Shown piece after piece: positions 18,040-26,758 of a stretch of DNA of 64,000 nucleotides. The notes beneath the pieces were generated by a model. It ran no database searches, was not told the origin of the DNA, and was given only the letters and a program-made list of their open reading frames with translations. This stretch comes from G963708325 sp963708325. GTDB lineage: Bacteria > Actinomycetota > Thermoleophilia > Solirubrobacterales > 70-9. A program made the translations under genes and the position numbers. The stretch lies in NCBI GenBank assembly GCA_963708325.1, contig OY970203.1:248001-312000 (forward strand). The letters are read 5' to 3'. The first letter of the stretch is position 1; every line of letters starts with the position of its first letter.

Positions 18040-19007
18040 GCCGCTCACCCCGGATTAGGCCGTTCGCGGCAACTACTCTCGACGAAGCTGGTGAAATCCC
18101 CTACCACTCGGCGCTAGCCAGCGTCGGATACGAGAAGCGCAGCCGGCAAATTCCGGAGGCCCTGGGCATTACCGGCGCGGCGATCCCATTCGCTACTAGG
18201 CGCAAACTTGAGTTCGAGCCCAACCTCAAGTTCTTCAAGTCGAGTGGCTGGGATCTTCTGTCGGTGGAGGAATCGGACTGCTACACCGCTGTCTCCGACT
18301 GGCTTCGATCTCTGCTGTCAGGCCTGGACGAGCCGGTTCGGGTTGCGATCGACGTCTCCTCGATGAGCCGGGACCGGATCGCCGATGTCGTCGAAGGGGT
18401 CTTCGATCTGCCTCTGAGCGCCGAACTCGATGTTGACTTCCTTTACACGCCCGCCAAATTCCAGCCGCCGCCGGAGGAGGGCGAGCAGCCACCGGTGTTC
18501 AGTGTCGCACCGGTCAGCGGCTATTTCGCCGGGTGGTGGAGCGCTCTCGACAAGCCGCTGTACGTGGTCGTCGGCCTCGGCTACGAACTTGAACGGGCCG
18601 CCAGCGCCCTCGACGTGCTCGAACCCGAAACCACCCAGATCTACGTCCCAATCGGTACCGACGAGCGCTACTTCGAGGCGGTGCAAACTGCCAATCAGGG
18701 CCTGATCGACGTTCCGAACCTGGAGCCGAACGAGATCCACTACGAGGTCGCCGATCCGTTCGCCTGCTTTCGCCGACTTGAAGCCAGTATCGCCCGGCTC
18801 GAGGACGAGAACCGCATCGCGCTCGTACCCCTTGGACCGAAGATCTTTGCGCTGATCATGACGCTGACCGCCGCTCTGCATCCGGTCACGACCCAGGTAA
18901 TCCGGGTGAGCGCCGGCGATCGCCAGAAGGCGGTGCCGCAGGAAAGCGATGGCAGCCTCTATGGTTTGACCCTAGCCCTACGCCCTCCTAAGGAGGATGG
19001 CGCGTAG
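18036..19007 (+). CDS. Unrecognised Rossmann-like protein, last gene of methylase-phosphoesterase-ATPase operon
   Basis: 323-aa soluble protein that I do not recognise. Notable segments are SVGYEKRSRQIPEAL near residue 29, VRVAIDVSSMSRDRIADVV near 103, PLYVVVGLGYELERAASAL near 174, and LVPLGPKIFALIMTL near 265. The repeated beta-strand/Gly/helix pattern suggests one or two Rossmann-like alpha/beta units. The conserved-looking GYExR and DxSS could be active-site or ligand motifs. It is coupled to the ATPase by ATGA overlap, so it is probably an obligate partner. No TM or signal peptide. Confidence 0.8.
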   Translation: MSRSPRIRPFAATTLDEAGEIPYHSALASVGYEKRSRQIPEALGITGAAIPFATRRKLEFEPNLKFFKSSGWDLLSVEESDCYTAVSDWLRSLLSGLDEPVRVAIDVSSMSRDRIADVVEGVFDLPLSAELDVDFLYTPAKFQPPPEEGEQPPVFSVAPVSGYFAGWWSALDKPLYVVVGLGYELERAASALDVLEPETTQIYVPIGTDERYFEAVQTANQGLIDVPNLEPNEIHYEVADPFACFRRLEASIARLEDENRIALVPLGPKIFALIMTLTAALHPVTTQVIRVSAGDRQKAVPQESDGSLYGLTLALRPPKEDGA

Positions 19008-19082
19008 CGGGACTTCTCGTCGGACCTTTGTTTAGAACAACCCTGCGCTGGTCGGACGAGCCCTATATTCGAGCGAGAGAAC

Positions 19083-19382
19083 GTGGTCGTAGTCACCGAA
19101 CAACAGCGAGATCATTGGGCCGCTCGGCGAGTGGTGCACTCGCTCGGCGTCGGTGACGCGATACTCGACGACGCCGAGCGCGCCAACCCTGATCTCGACT
19201 GGCAGAGGGTGGTCCACTCCCTCGACACAGTATTCCTGGCTCACGGCGGCGCAATTGGCCAGGCCTACTTCCTGCGACAGCGGCAGGACATCCTCGGCGG
19301 GCGGACGCCGCTCGAGGTGTTGCCCAGCGCTGGCGGCCCCGACCGACTGCGGGAAGCTGCTCGGGTCTTCGCCGCTAGCTAA
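19083..19382 (+). CDS. Small protein resembling an antitoxin Xre/MbcA/ParS C-terminal domain
   Basis: 99-aa predicted protein from GTG 19083, with GCGAGAGA just upstream. The C-terminal part reads ILGGRTPLEVLPSAGGPDRL. A GxxTPLExL pattern in front of a small helix is typical of the DUF2384 (MbcA/ParS/Xre) toxin-binding domain. The usual RES-domain toxin partner is not visible next to it. It may be a remnant or a regulator of the preceding operon, 75 bp upstream. Confidence 0.5.
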   Translation: MVVVTEQQRDHWAARRVVHSLGVGDAILDDAERANPDLDWQRVVHSLDTVFLAHGGAIGQAYFLRQRQDILGGRTPLEVLPSAGGPDRLREAARVFAAS

Positions 19383-19447
19383 GCGAGCGAATCCCTCACA
19401 CTCGACTGAGCGGCGAAGGTCCGTCGCACCGCCGCGTGCGCTTGACC

Positions 19448-19819
19448 TCATCCCGCCCCCCCCGCTTTGTCGCCCTCCAGGCCCGCCTTGCTCTCAGCAC
19501 AAGCCCGGAGAGCTTGGTAGAGCGGCGTCGCCCGCAGCCATGCCATAGGGTCGCTGTGCTTGCTGGCTGTGCAGCTATCGGGCCGGCTGAAGCTACCGCT
19601 TAGCCGCTCGCCGAGCTCGACGCCGAGCTCCGCGATATAGAGCTCGTCGGCCTGCCGCTCAAGGTGGTTCCTGACGCCGAGCAGGTAATCGAGCGGCATC
19701 AGCGCGATCACATGCCCGCCGGCGAATCGATCCCACCAGTAGCGACCCTGACTCAGGGTCCTGTGATGGAGAACGCCAACCTCATTGGCCCGGATCGCGC
19801 TCTCCATTATCGAGGTCAT
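19448..19819 (-). CDS. Hypothetical protein, third gene of the nuclease operon
   Basis: About 123 aa from ATG 19819 (ATG 19807 is possible). No family recognised. It contains SQGRYWWDRFAGGHVIALMP and YLLGVRNHLERQADEL, which look like genuine folded-protein sequence, and a low-complexity end. It overlaps the 3' end of the 141-aa gene by about 38 bp on the same strand, which suggests translational coupling. No clear ribosome-binding site. Confidence 0.45.
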   Translation of the reverse strand: MTSIMESAIRANEVGVLHHRTLSQGRYWWDRFAGGHVIALMPLDYLLGVRNHLERQADELYIAELGVELGERLSGSFSRPDSCTASKHSDPMAWLRATPLYQALRACAESKAGLEGDKAGGAG

Positions 19820-20207
19820 CGGCCGACGAGGGCATGGCCCGGCGGCAATCCTCCTCACCTTCGCTCCGGCCCCCGACCCCCTCACTTGCCACTGGGTCAG
19901 CGTGCTCAGGCTGTTCACCTTCGGGCCCAACAACGACGGGCTCCATTCCCTCTCGCTCAGCGAGAGCGATGAACAGCTCCGAGGCCGGACGCATCGGCCC
20001 CGGCGGCGCTTCGCGCTCGGCGTAGTGCTCATCGTCGTCCTCGGCCCGGGCGATCAGAATCCAGCCCTCGGGGCAGTCGTACTCGGTCCAGATCTCCCGC
20101 CCCGAGCCATGAAGCTCGAGCTTGCGCAAGAGCGCGAGGAGGTTGCGGCGCGAGAGGGTGACCTCGGCGACGCGCTGATCACCGATTTCCGTGATGCGCA
20201 GGCGCAT
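19782..20207 (-). CDS. Hypothetical 141-aa protein coupled to PD-(D/E)XK nuclease
   Basis: Acidic small protein. The first 100 residues look structured (RVAEVTLSRRNLLALLRKL, GREIWTEYDCPEGWILI) and the last 40 are a charged, disordered tail. ATG 20207 overlaps the nuclease stop (TAATG). No domain recognised. Its tight coupling suggests a subunit or regulator of the nuclease. Confidence 0.65.
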   Translation of the reverse strand: MRLRITEIGDQRVAEVTLSRRNLLALLRKLELHGSGREIWTEYDCPEGWILIARAEDDDEHYAEREAPPGPMRPASELFIALAEREGMEPVVVGPEGEQPEHADPVASEGVGGRSEGEEDCRRAMPSSADDLDNGERDPGQ

Positions 20208-21136
20208 TAGAACGGGGCCTCCTCGGCCAAGACCAGTTCCTCAAGCGACGCTTCATCGCTCGCTGGGCAGAGCTGGCGGAACTTGCACCACTTGCAACGA
20301 AACGGATCCGGCCGGGGGACGAAGACCTCGGTCTGAGTGACTTCCTCGGTTAGCTCAACGAGTTCGTCTTCGATCCGAGCTAGGTCCTCGTTCTCGGGGG
20401 ACCAGCTCCGCTCGACGCCCTCGACCAAGTAGAGGAAGCGGACGCGAACTACGGGCTGGCGGAAGGTCCGGCTCGCTGCCAGGGCGTAAAGACGAGCGGC
20501 GAGGACAGCGTGCAGCTCGTCGTCATCGATCCGGCACTTCCCGGTCTTGTAGTCGACGACCTCAATCCCGCGATCGCGGCCCCGGGCCCGATCAACGCGA
20601 TCAGCCTTACCTGAGGCGATCCGGCCATTCGGCAGCCGGGCCCTGATCCACTCCTCCACGGCTACGGGCCGAATCGCCAGGTCGTAGCTGGCGCAGTAGT
20701 CACTCAGGGCAGCGAGGGCTCGCTCGCCCCAGACGATCTCCTCTTCCTCATCGAAGAAAGCTTCGCCACGATCGCCAATCTGGGCCCAGAAGTGGCGCAA
20801 GGCCCGATGGGCGGCCTCCTCCCCACGCTCCTCGACCGGCAAGCGGTAAAGGAAAGCCATCGTCTGATGGATGGCGTTGCCGAGGACGAGCTGCGGCGTC
20901 GGCGCTTCCCGGGCCTTGGTCTTAAGGACGTAGGAGAACTCGAACTGCTTCGGACAGCTCCGGAAGCTCTCGAGCGCGGTCGGGCTAAAGCTCTTCACTG
21001 AGCGGCCGCTGAGCTTCCGTCTTGCTGAGTTCAGCTTTAGCGGCGCCTTGGTTTCCCCCTGCCTACCAGGGCCGATGGCGCCCTGATCGCTGGCGGTTGC
21101 GCCGTCTGGTCCAGTTGCCTTCTTAGTGTTGCCCAT
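20207..21136 (-). CDS. PD-(D/E)XK nuclease, RecB/Cas4-like with Fe-S cysteines
   Basis: 309-aa predicted exonuclease of the RecB C-terminal/Cas4 type. Seen are the SPTALESFRSCPKQFEFSYV segment carrying the first Cys, LGNAIHQTM (catalytic His), EVVDYKTGK (the D-x-K core), and a closing FRCKWCKFRQLCP cluster. The four Cys spaced as in Cas4/AddB indicate an Fe-S cluster. Start ATG 21136 lies between the arms of an 8-bp inverted repeat. The gene is divergent from the 899-aa serine recombinase and heads a three-gene minus-strand operon. No CRISPR array or cas1/cas2 is nearby. Confidence 0.88.
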   Translation of the reverse strand: MGNTKKATGPDGATASDQGAIGPGRQGETKAPLKLNSARRKLSGRSVKSFSPTALESFRSCPKQFEFSYVLKTKAREAPTPQLVLGNAIHQTMAFLYRLPVEERGEEAAHRALRHFWAQIGDRGEAFFDEEEEIVWGERALAALSDYCASYDLAIRPVAVEEWIRARLPNGRIASGKADRVDRARGRDRGIEVVDYKTGKCRIDDDELHAVLAARLYALAASRTFRQPVVRVRFLYLVEGVERSWSPENEDLARIEDELVELTEEVTQTEVFVPRPDPFRCKWCKFRQLCPASDEASLEELVLAEEAPF

Positions 21137-21149
21137 GTGGTCAACACTA
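21124..21149. promoter_or_regulatory. Inverted repeat over the nuclease start codon
   Basis: TAGTGTTG (21124-21131) and CAACACTA (21142-21149) are perfect 8-bp inverted arms around a 10-bp spacer that contains the nuclease ATG (21136-21134). It may act as an operator for coordinated control of the divergent nuclease and recombinase genes, or as an mRNA hairpin hiding the start. Confidence 0.5.
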
Positions 21150-21298
21150 GGACGCCAACCGGACCAGACCACTCGGCGGGAACTGAGATGGCCGCCCCCG
21201 GGGCCCAAGGGCCCCTCCACTACGCCGCCGGCGGTCTGCCGAAACCGAGCGCCGGTCCCAGGCCACAGGCATCGGAAGGAAGCGGTGAAGGAGCGCGG

Positions 21299-23998
21299 AT
21301 GGAGATGAAGAGAGAAGAGACGAGACGCCAACAAGGACGCCACAGGCGAGTCGATCGCGGCAGTGAAAACGGCGGCAAGGCGCAGACCGGATCCGCTCAG
21401 ACCGCCTCGCCACCCCCTCCCCGACCATCGGTTGCCCTGACCTGGGTCGATGCCGCCGAGAGTGAGGCGCAGCGCCAAGCGGCAGCGCGGAATGCTGTCG
21501 CCATCTTGCGCGGCCAACCGCAGGCCAGCGTTCTCGGCCCGAAGGTCTTAGCGCCGCGCCGTTGGTCAGGGTTAGAGGCGGGAAGCGAAAAGAGGCTCAG
21601 CGACGCCGCCGCGGCCGCTGAAGAGGCCAGTGCTACTGCCAATGCCTCGCAGCCAATCTCTTACGTCCAGCTGCGCGAGGCCTTTAGCTGGACTGGCTTT
21701 TCCCCGGAAGAGCTGTTCGAGCAGCGGCGGCCGCAGCGAGCGCCGCTGCCGATGAGCGATCTTCTTCGCGCTCGCGACCTTGGCGCCGTCTTGGAGAGGC
21801 GAAATCCGGGTCGAGGTTCGCGGCGCAAGCGACAACTGGCTGGCAATGGAGGCCGCGCTGTGAATCCGACCGACAAGCCAGGCCAGGGCGGGCGACGACC
21901 GCGGCAAACACCATTCACCGTCAGCTCAGCGACGCGGGAGCTCTACGAGCGCCTCGGCGAGCCGCAAACCCTCAGCCATCGCGGAGCGCAGATGATGATC
22001 TGGGATGCCCGCGAGGCTGGCTGCGCTAAGGCCGCTAACGCTGGCCTTCTCGATCCCCACGGCGCTGGCCTCGCTTTCGCCCGTCTCTCCAGCGATGAGA
22101 TTCAAAAGGGCGAGACGATCGGCTTTCACATCCAGTCGGCCTCGGAGACGGCAAAGCGGGCTGGGCTGACGCCGCGTTTTGCCGTTGCTTCGCTCAATAA
22201 CTCCGGCTACCAACCGTTCAACCTCCGCCAAGACCTCCTCTTTCTCGAGAGCAAGATCCAAAGCGGCGAGGTCGCTTGGCTGGCCGTCAGCTACGCCGAT
22301 CGCCTCGCTCGTGACCGTCTCCCTCTGGAAGAGATCTACGAAATGCTGCGCAGCGCCCGGGTCGATCTCTACGTCGGCACGATTGACCGCAAGATCAACT
22401 GGCACGGCGACGATTCGCTCCTCGCCGCCTGGGCCCTGACCTCCTCGGCCGAAGGGCGGCAGATCAAGGAGCGCACCCACGGAGCGATCATCCGCCGCTA
22501 TCTGCTCGAAGGCCGCGGTTGGCCCGCCTCGATCCGGTTTGGCACTAAGCGCGGTCCTGACCTCTATCTAGTCGAAGACCCCGAGCAGATGAAGATCGTT
22601 CGCTGGCTCTTTGCTCGCTACTTGGAAATGCGCGACGCTGGCAAGGGCAGCCTGCGCCAGCTAAAGAGGGAGGCGGCCGAGGTCTGGGGCGCCAACCTGT
22701 CCCATGAACGGATCCGAACGATCCTGATCGACCCCCTTTACGTTACTGGCGAATGGCACGTCACCTACGAGGGCTACGCCGTTGCCTGCCGACCGGTTGC
22801 CTTTACCGAGTCGGTCAAGGCCGAGGACTACCAGCGCGTGCAGGAGTTCCTCGCCCTCCGCAAGGCCCACAACGAAGAAACGGCTCTCGGCGAGTTTCTC
22901 CTCAACTACGTCCCCTTCTACCACGCCCCCTGCCAAGGAGACCTAGGCCAGAAGGGCCGCCCGCCGCTGCTCCGGGGCTTCAACGTCACTAAGACCCAGG
23001 CCTACCGCCATATGGGTCACACACCCGCGGGCTGCCGGCGCTTTCGTGTCTTGAAGGAGCCGGTGGAGCGAGCCCTGATCGGCGCGATCAGGCAAGCCCT
23101 GCAGTCAAAGGCCGTCGCTGAAGCGTTCGCCGAGAGTGAGGCCGCGGCCGCTCCCTTTGCCAGTCAGCGGCGCTCAACCGAGGATGCCGATGCCGCCGAG
23201 TACCGCCGCCTCGAGGTCAAGCTCGCTGAGGTAAAGACCAGCCTCGCGGCCGTCAAGCGTCAGTTCTTTGACGGTCTAACTGAGGGCGAACTAGAGATCA
23301 GCGACTGGAAGGAGATGACCGCTGACCACCGGGCCGAGCGCGATCGTCTCGAGCGACAGATTGAGCTTCTCGAGCGCCCTCCTACGCCCCGTCGCAAGCG
23401 CAATGTCATCAGCGCCGCTGACCGCGACGGTTACCTAACCAGCGTCAACAAGATCCTGACCGAGGAAACGCCGACCGACCCCGATCACCGCATCGCCCGC
23501 GCGGCCCTGGTTCGCGCTCTGGTTAGCAGCGTCGTCTTGCATGAGGAGACTGGCGCTGATCGCGGCGACGGAGACGGTGCCGGAGACGGCGAATCGACCT
23601 TTCGCCTTGAGGTCCGCGGCTGGATCATCCCCGATCACCTCGGCCAGGACGAGACAGTAGATCCGCTCGAGTCAGTCAAAGAGCGCCTCGACAACTACGC
23701 CAAAGGAGGAATGAATGCCGTGGCCGAGGATCTCGTTGTCGATGAGAAGCGTGTCAAGCAAGGCGAGCCTTGCTTGACACCATCCGAAGCGCGGGAGTTG
23801 GTCGATTTCCTCTCCCGGCACGAGCGACCACCGGCGAAATTCGATCGCTATCGCCGCGACCGTCGGCTCGCGCGAGTGAAGACTTCAGTCGTGAGCCGGA
23901 TCGGCGGCAAGTCAGCGTGGCAGGTCAGTGCGCCGCGTCTGCCTATCGCAAGCTCAGAGACAACAGTGTCCAGAGCGCCGCAACGGTCAGCACGATGA
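21299..23998 (+). CDS. Divergent large serine recombinase with ~250-residue N-terminal extension
   Basis: 899-aa protein. The start is ATG 21299, preceded by GAAGGAG at 6 bases; the longer frame from 21137 lacks this. Residues 1-250 are a low-complexity and helical extension not seen in ordinary integrases. The resolvase fold follows: GLAFARLSSDEIQKGETIG (Ser nucleophile in LSS), VSYADRLARDRLPLEEIYEML, SSAEGRQIKERTHGAIIRRY. A recombinase domain follows (NLSHERIRTILIDPLYVTGEW). Zinc-ribbon cysteines are reduced to scattered HAPC and AGC. It is much more divergent than the 12274 integrase, so it may act on another site or be domesticated. Confidence 0.85.
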   Translation: MEMKREETRRQQGRHRRVDRGSENGGKAQTGSAQTASPPPPRPSVALTWVDAAESEAQRQAAARNAVAILRGQPQASVLGPKVLAPRRWSGLEAGSEKRLSDAAAAAEEASATANASQPISYVQLREAFSWTGFSPEELFEQRRPQRAPLPMSDLLRARDLGAVLERRNPGRGSRRKRQLAGNGGRAVNPTDKPGQGGRRPRQTPFTVSSATRELYERLGEPQTLSHRGAQMMIWDAREAGCAKAANAGLLDPHGAGLAFARLSSDEIQKGETIGFHIQSASETAKRAGLTPRFAVASLNNSGYQPFNLRQDLLFLESKIQSGEVAWLAVSYADRLARDRLPLEEIYEMLRSARVDLYVGTIDRKINWHGDDSLLAAWALTSSAEGRQIKERTHGAIIRRYLLEGRGWPASIRFGTKRGPDLYLVEDPEQMKIVRWLFARYLEMRDAGKGSLRQLKREAAEVWGANLSHERIRTILIDPLYVTGEWHVTYEGYAVACRPVAFTESVKAEDYQRVQEFLALRKAHNEETALGEFLLNYVPFYHAPCQGDLGQKGRPPLLRGFNVTKTQAYRHMGHTPAGCRRFRVLKEPVERALIGAIRQALQSKAVAEAFAESEAAAAPFASQRRSTEDADAAEYRRLEVKLAEVKTSLAAVKRQFFDGLTEGELEISDWKEMTADHRAERDRLERQIELLERPPTPRRKRNVISAADRDGYLTSVNKILTEETPTDPDHRIARAALVRALVSSVVLHEETGADRGDGDGAGDGESTFRLEVRGWIIPDHLGQDETVDPLESVKERLDNYAKGGMNAVAEDLVVDEKRVKQGEPCLTPSEARELVDFLSRHERPPAKFDRYRRDRRLARVKTSVVSRIGGKSAWQVSAPRLPIASSETTVSRAPQRSAR

Positions 23999-24167
23999 TC
24001 GCCTTGGCGGTAATCGGAACCGCCATTCGCGCCACCGCTGTGACGACGACAGTCAAAGGAATCAGCCCAGCAGCCATTAGCGCCCAAAACGCTGCGGCCG
24101 AGCCCACCAGCATCTGGCGATCGTAATTCAGCCCACTAGCGGCGTGCGTCAACGACCGTTGCTTCAT
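23943..24167 (-). CDS. Small two-helix membrane protein
   Basis: 74 aa from ATG 24167. After a polar 18-residue N-terminus come two hydrophobic helices (VGSAAAFWALMAAGLIPLTV and ITAKAIIVLTVAALWTLLSL). Its end overlaps the recombinase 3' end by 56 bp on the opposite strand. No homologue recognised. Such small membrane proteins can be toxins or holin-like effectors; that is speculation here. Confidence 0.45.
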   Translation of the reverse strand: MKQRSLTHAASGLNYDRQMLVGSAAAFWALMAAGLIPLTVVVTAVARMAVPITAKAIIVLTVAALWTLLSLSLR

Positions 24168-24538
24168 GACCGCCGTGCGCGTACTGACGATGACAGCTGT
24201 GCTGCAGTACGTCCTAACGGTTGTGATCCTCTCTAGGAGTCCCTCTGCTAGGAGTCCCTCTGCTTGGCCCAGGCCCAGAAAGCCCCTCTTCGCCTCTTTG
24301 GCAATCGGAGCGCTACTTGATGCCGTCGCGCTTCTGATCTGGCCGTGATGATCAAGGCGACTGTTCGGCGGTCGGATCCCAAGCTAGCTTCTGCGACTAG
24401 CGACTGGTCAGGTCTATCAACACGTGCATGCCTCCGATGGATTCGGCGGCACCTGTGAGATCCGCGCTTGATCGGCGTGGATTGCCAAGAGGCTGGACGG
24501 GGAAGAATCGTGATGCCGCTGGGCATGAATTCCTCGCC
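24168..24538. other. Intergenic region without a supported gene
   Basis: 370 bp upstream of the SIR2-TPR gene's 3' end. The only structure seen is a perfect 15-bp tandem duplication at 24233-24262. Short frames here lack coding features. Confidence 0.45.
24233..24262. repeat. Perfect 15-bp tandem duplication
   Basis: CTAGGAGTCCCTCTG occurs at 24233-24247 and again immediately at 24248-24262. Two copies only, in non-coding DNA. Probably a slippage product; no function inferred. Confidence 0.8.
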
Positions 24539-26464
24539 TCAGGGGAAGGCGATTTGGTGCCGCTCGGGGTCGGGGCCAAGGCAAAATCGGAGAAGACCAG
24601 TCGTCCCGTCGGTTCTTTCCGGAGCTGGGTAACCGAGACGCGCGATCTCCGCTTCACATTCGCTGGTGCGCCTGGGCTCGTCTCGGCCCAATGTAACCAG
24701 CGCATGGAGGGCACCAAAACGAACACCGGCGGCGCGACTCCGCTCGAGCGCACGCTCTGCCGCTTCGGGCCGTTCCCTTTCCTCACGTTGGCATTCGCCG
24801 AGTCCGAGGAGCGCAAGGATCGCATGGATCAGATGGTTCGATTCGGCCAGCTTGGAAAAGATCTGCCCGGCCCGGGGGTACCGACGGTCGATGCGGGCCA
24901 ACTCTGCGACCTCGATGAGGAGTGCCTCCTCCCGGAATCGGGATGGCGTTTGCACTGCCTCAAGCTGTCGTTGCGTCGCTGTTAGGAGCTCCTCAGCTTC
25001 TTTTCGCTCGCCAGCCAGCCGCAAGACGGGGATCAAGAACGTCTGGGCGTCGATCAGACTCGTATCGTCGGTGAGAAGAGCGAAATCCTCGATAGCTCGT
25101 CGAAGAAGTCCTTCTGCTTCTCGACCACGTAACGCTGCAACACAGCCCTGTTCAGATACACCCCAGCTCTGGTGATTGAGGCCAGCCAGAGGGCCGAGGT
25201 CGCTGGCAAGATGGTCGGCCTCGCGTTGCGCACTGGCCAGATCGCCGAGCCAGCGAAGCGTGATGCTGAGATTGAGGGAGGCGGTCGCTGCACGTTCGGT
25301 TTTCCCGCTGCTTCTCGACTTGTCTCGGGCAGATAGGGCCAGCTGACGGGCGCGATCGAGTTGGCCAACGAGCTTGGCCGCGTTGGCGAGCTGGAGTTGG
25401 AAGTCGTCATCGTCCTGGAACCTTTCGAGCGCCTTCTCTGCCACTGGAAGGGTCGTCGATGGCCGATAGATATGGGTCAGGCCACGCAGCCGCCATCGCC
25501 AGAACTTCTTCACGTAGGTGAGAGGTGTCCTCTCGGTGAGCAGGGCTAGGCCCGACAGCGCGCTTTCGCGCCACGGGGCCCCATGCCGCAAGCCCAAACC
25601 CCACAGTCGACCGGCGGCGTGTAATCGGGCACGAAGACCGCTTTCGTGGAGGGCGCGGCGAAACCGTTCCCGGGCGCCGGCGATGTCCCCGAAAGCATCA
25701 AGGACCTCGCCCTGCGTCACTGGAGGTGGTCTGAAATCTCCGAGCTTCAGTGGCGCCGGGTAAGCCGGCTGCCGCATCTCATCTAGCAATTCCGGCGGAA
25801 CGCTCCGGGTGAGCGACCTGGATTTCGCCCAGTCAAGGAACAGCCAATCTGGGCGGCTATGACGGACAGCTGGACCACCGGCTTCGTGCAGCAGAAGCCG
25901 TCCGGATCTCTGCAACCGCTCAAAGCGCGAGCGCCCCTGAGGGTCGTTGGCAATTGCGAACCAATCCACTCGTTTTGCCTCCGCCAGAGCCTGATCGAGG
26001 GCGTCGCGAAGATCGAGGTCCCTTCCGGCGTAGCCAAGAACAGCGACCTCTCGCCCTTTGAAAGCGCGGCACAGGGCGGCTTGCCATTGAGAACCAATGG
26101 AGGTCAGAACCTGATCGGAGCTAAGGGCAAGGGGCCCGGACTCGACACTGCCGTGGAGGCTAAAGAGATGACCCCGCGGGCAAGTACACGCGGGGTCGTC
26201 TTTGAAGTGGATGAGGTGATAGTCGATTGATCGCCGGCGAGCGGCGACCTCGATCAGGGCATCAAGGTTCGTCGTCGACACCGTGCCGCCACCAGCAAGT
26301 ATTTCGGCAGCAACGAAATGAGATGCGTTCGGCTCTCCGCCGGCGAGCAGCTCGTTAATCAGCCTCTCGACATCAACGCCACTGGCTGCAAATCGCTGAA
26401 GCAGCGCTTCAGGCGCAGCGCGATCGCCTAGCTGTGGGTCGATGGCGATGTCGAGCGCGTGCAT
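24539..26464 (-). CDS. SIR2-domain protein with TPR repeats (defence NADase type), 5' end disturbed
   Basis: 641 aa from ATG 26464. The N-terminal SIR2 fold shows VSTTNLDALIE (Asn66), LHGS (His104) and LGYAGRD (144-149). A helical TPR-like region runs from about 260 to 620. SIR2-TPR proteins of this type deplete NAD+ during phage infection. The essential GAGxS nucleotide loop is missing from this start. It is encoded in frame just upstream (FGAGAS at 26533-26516), but no start codon precedes it before the stop at 26575. A GTG at 26571 is one base out of frame. The gene is therefore either frame-shifted by one base or uses an unusual start. Confidence 0.88.
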   Translation of the reverse strand: MHALDIAIDPQLGDRAAPEALLQRFAASGVDVERLINELLAGGEPNASHFVAAEILAGGGTVSTTNLDALIEVAARRRSIDYHLIHFKDDPACTCPRGHLFSLHGSVESGPLALSSDQVLTSIGSQWQAALCRAFKGREVAVLGYAGRDLDLRDALDQALAEAKRVDWFAIANDPQGRSRFERLQRSGRLLLHEAGGPAVRHSRPDWLFLDWAKSRSLTRSVPPELLDEMRQPAYPAPLKLGDFRPPPVTQGEVLDAFGDIAGARERFRRALHESGLRARLHAAGRLWGLGLRHGAPWRESALSGLALLTERTPLTYVKKFWRWRLRGLTHIYRPSTTLPVAEKALERFQDDDDFQLQLANAAKLVGQLDRARQLALSARDKSRSSGKTERAATASLNLSITLRWLGDLASAQREADHLASDLGPLAGLNHQSWGVSEQGCVAALRGREAEGLLRRAIEDFALLTDDTSLIDAQTFLIPVLRLAGERKEAEELLTATQRQLEAVQTPSRFREEALLIEVAELARIDRRYPRAGQIFSKLAESNHLIHAILALLGLGECQREERERPEAAERALERSRAAGVRFGALHALVTLGRDEPRRTSECEAEIARLGYPAPERTDGTTGLLRFCLGPDPERHQIAFP

Positions 26465-26758
26465 GAGGGACTCTCGAAGAGTGAAAAAGAGGGGGCGTCG
26501 TGCAGGAGAGGCAAGTGACGCACCAGCACCGAAGTGAAGAGCGATTGGATAGGAGAAGGCCGTTCGCTCACTCTAGTTCCCAGCTGAACAAGGCCGAGAT
26601 CCTTCGCAACAGTCTTCACCAGGCGCGCATCATTCATCGCGAGGGCTGGGAACAAGAAGTCAGAGGTTTGCTCCGCTGCGGTGCTCGCGGTGAACTAGTC
26701 GGTACCGGGTCCCCGTCGACAGCCCAAGAGGGGCAGATCGTGGTCCGCCGCGTCGTGC

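Noticed and set aside
24428..24985. Plus-strand frame of 185 codons
   Set aside because: Antisense to the SIR2-TPR gene, no ribosome-binding site or motifs.
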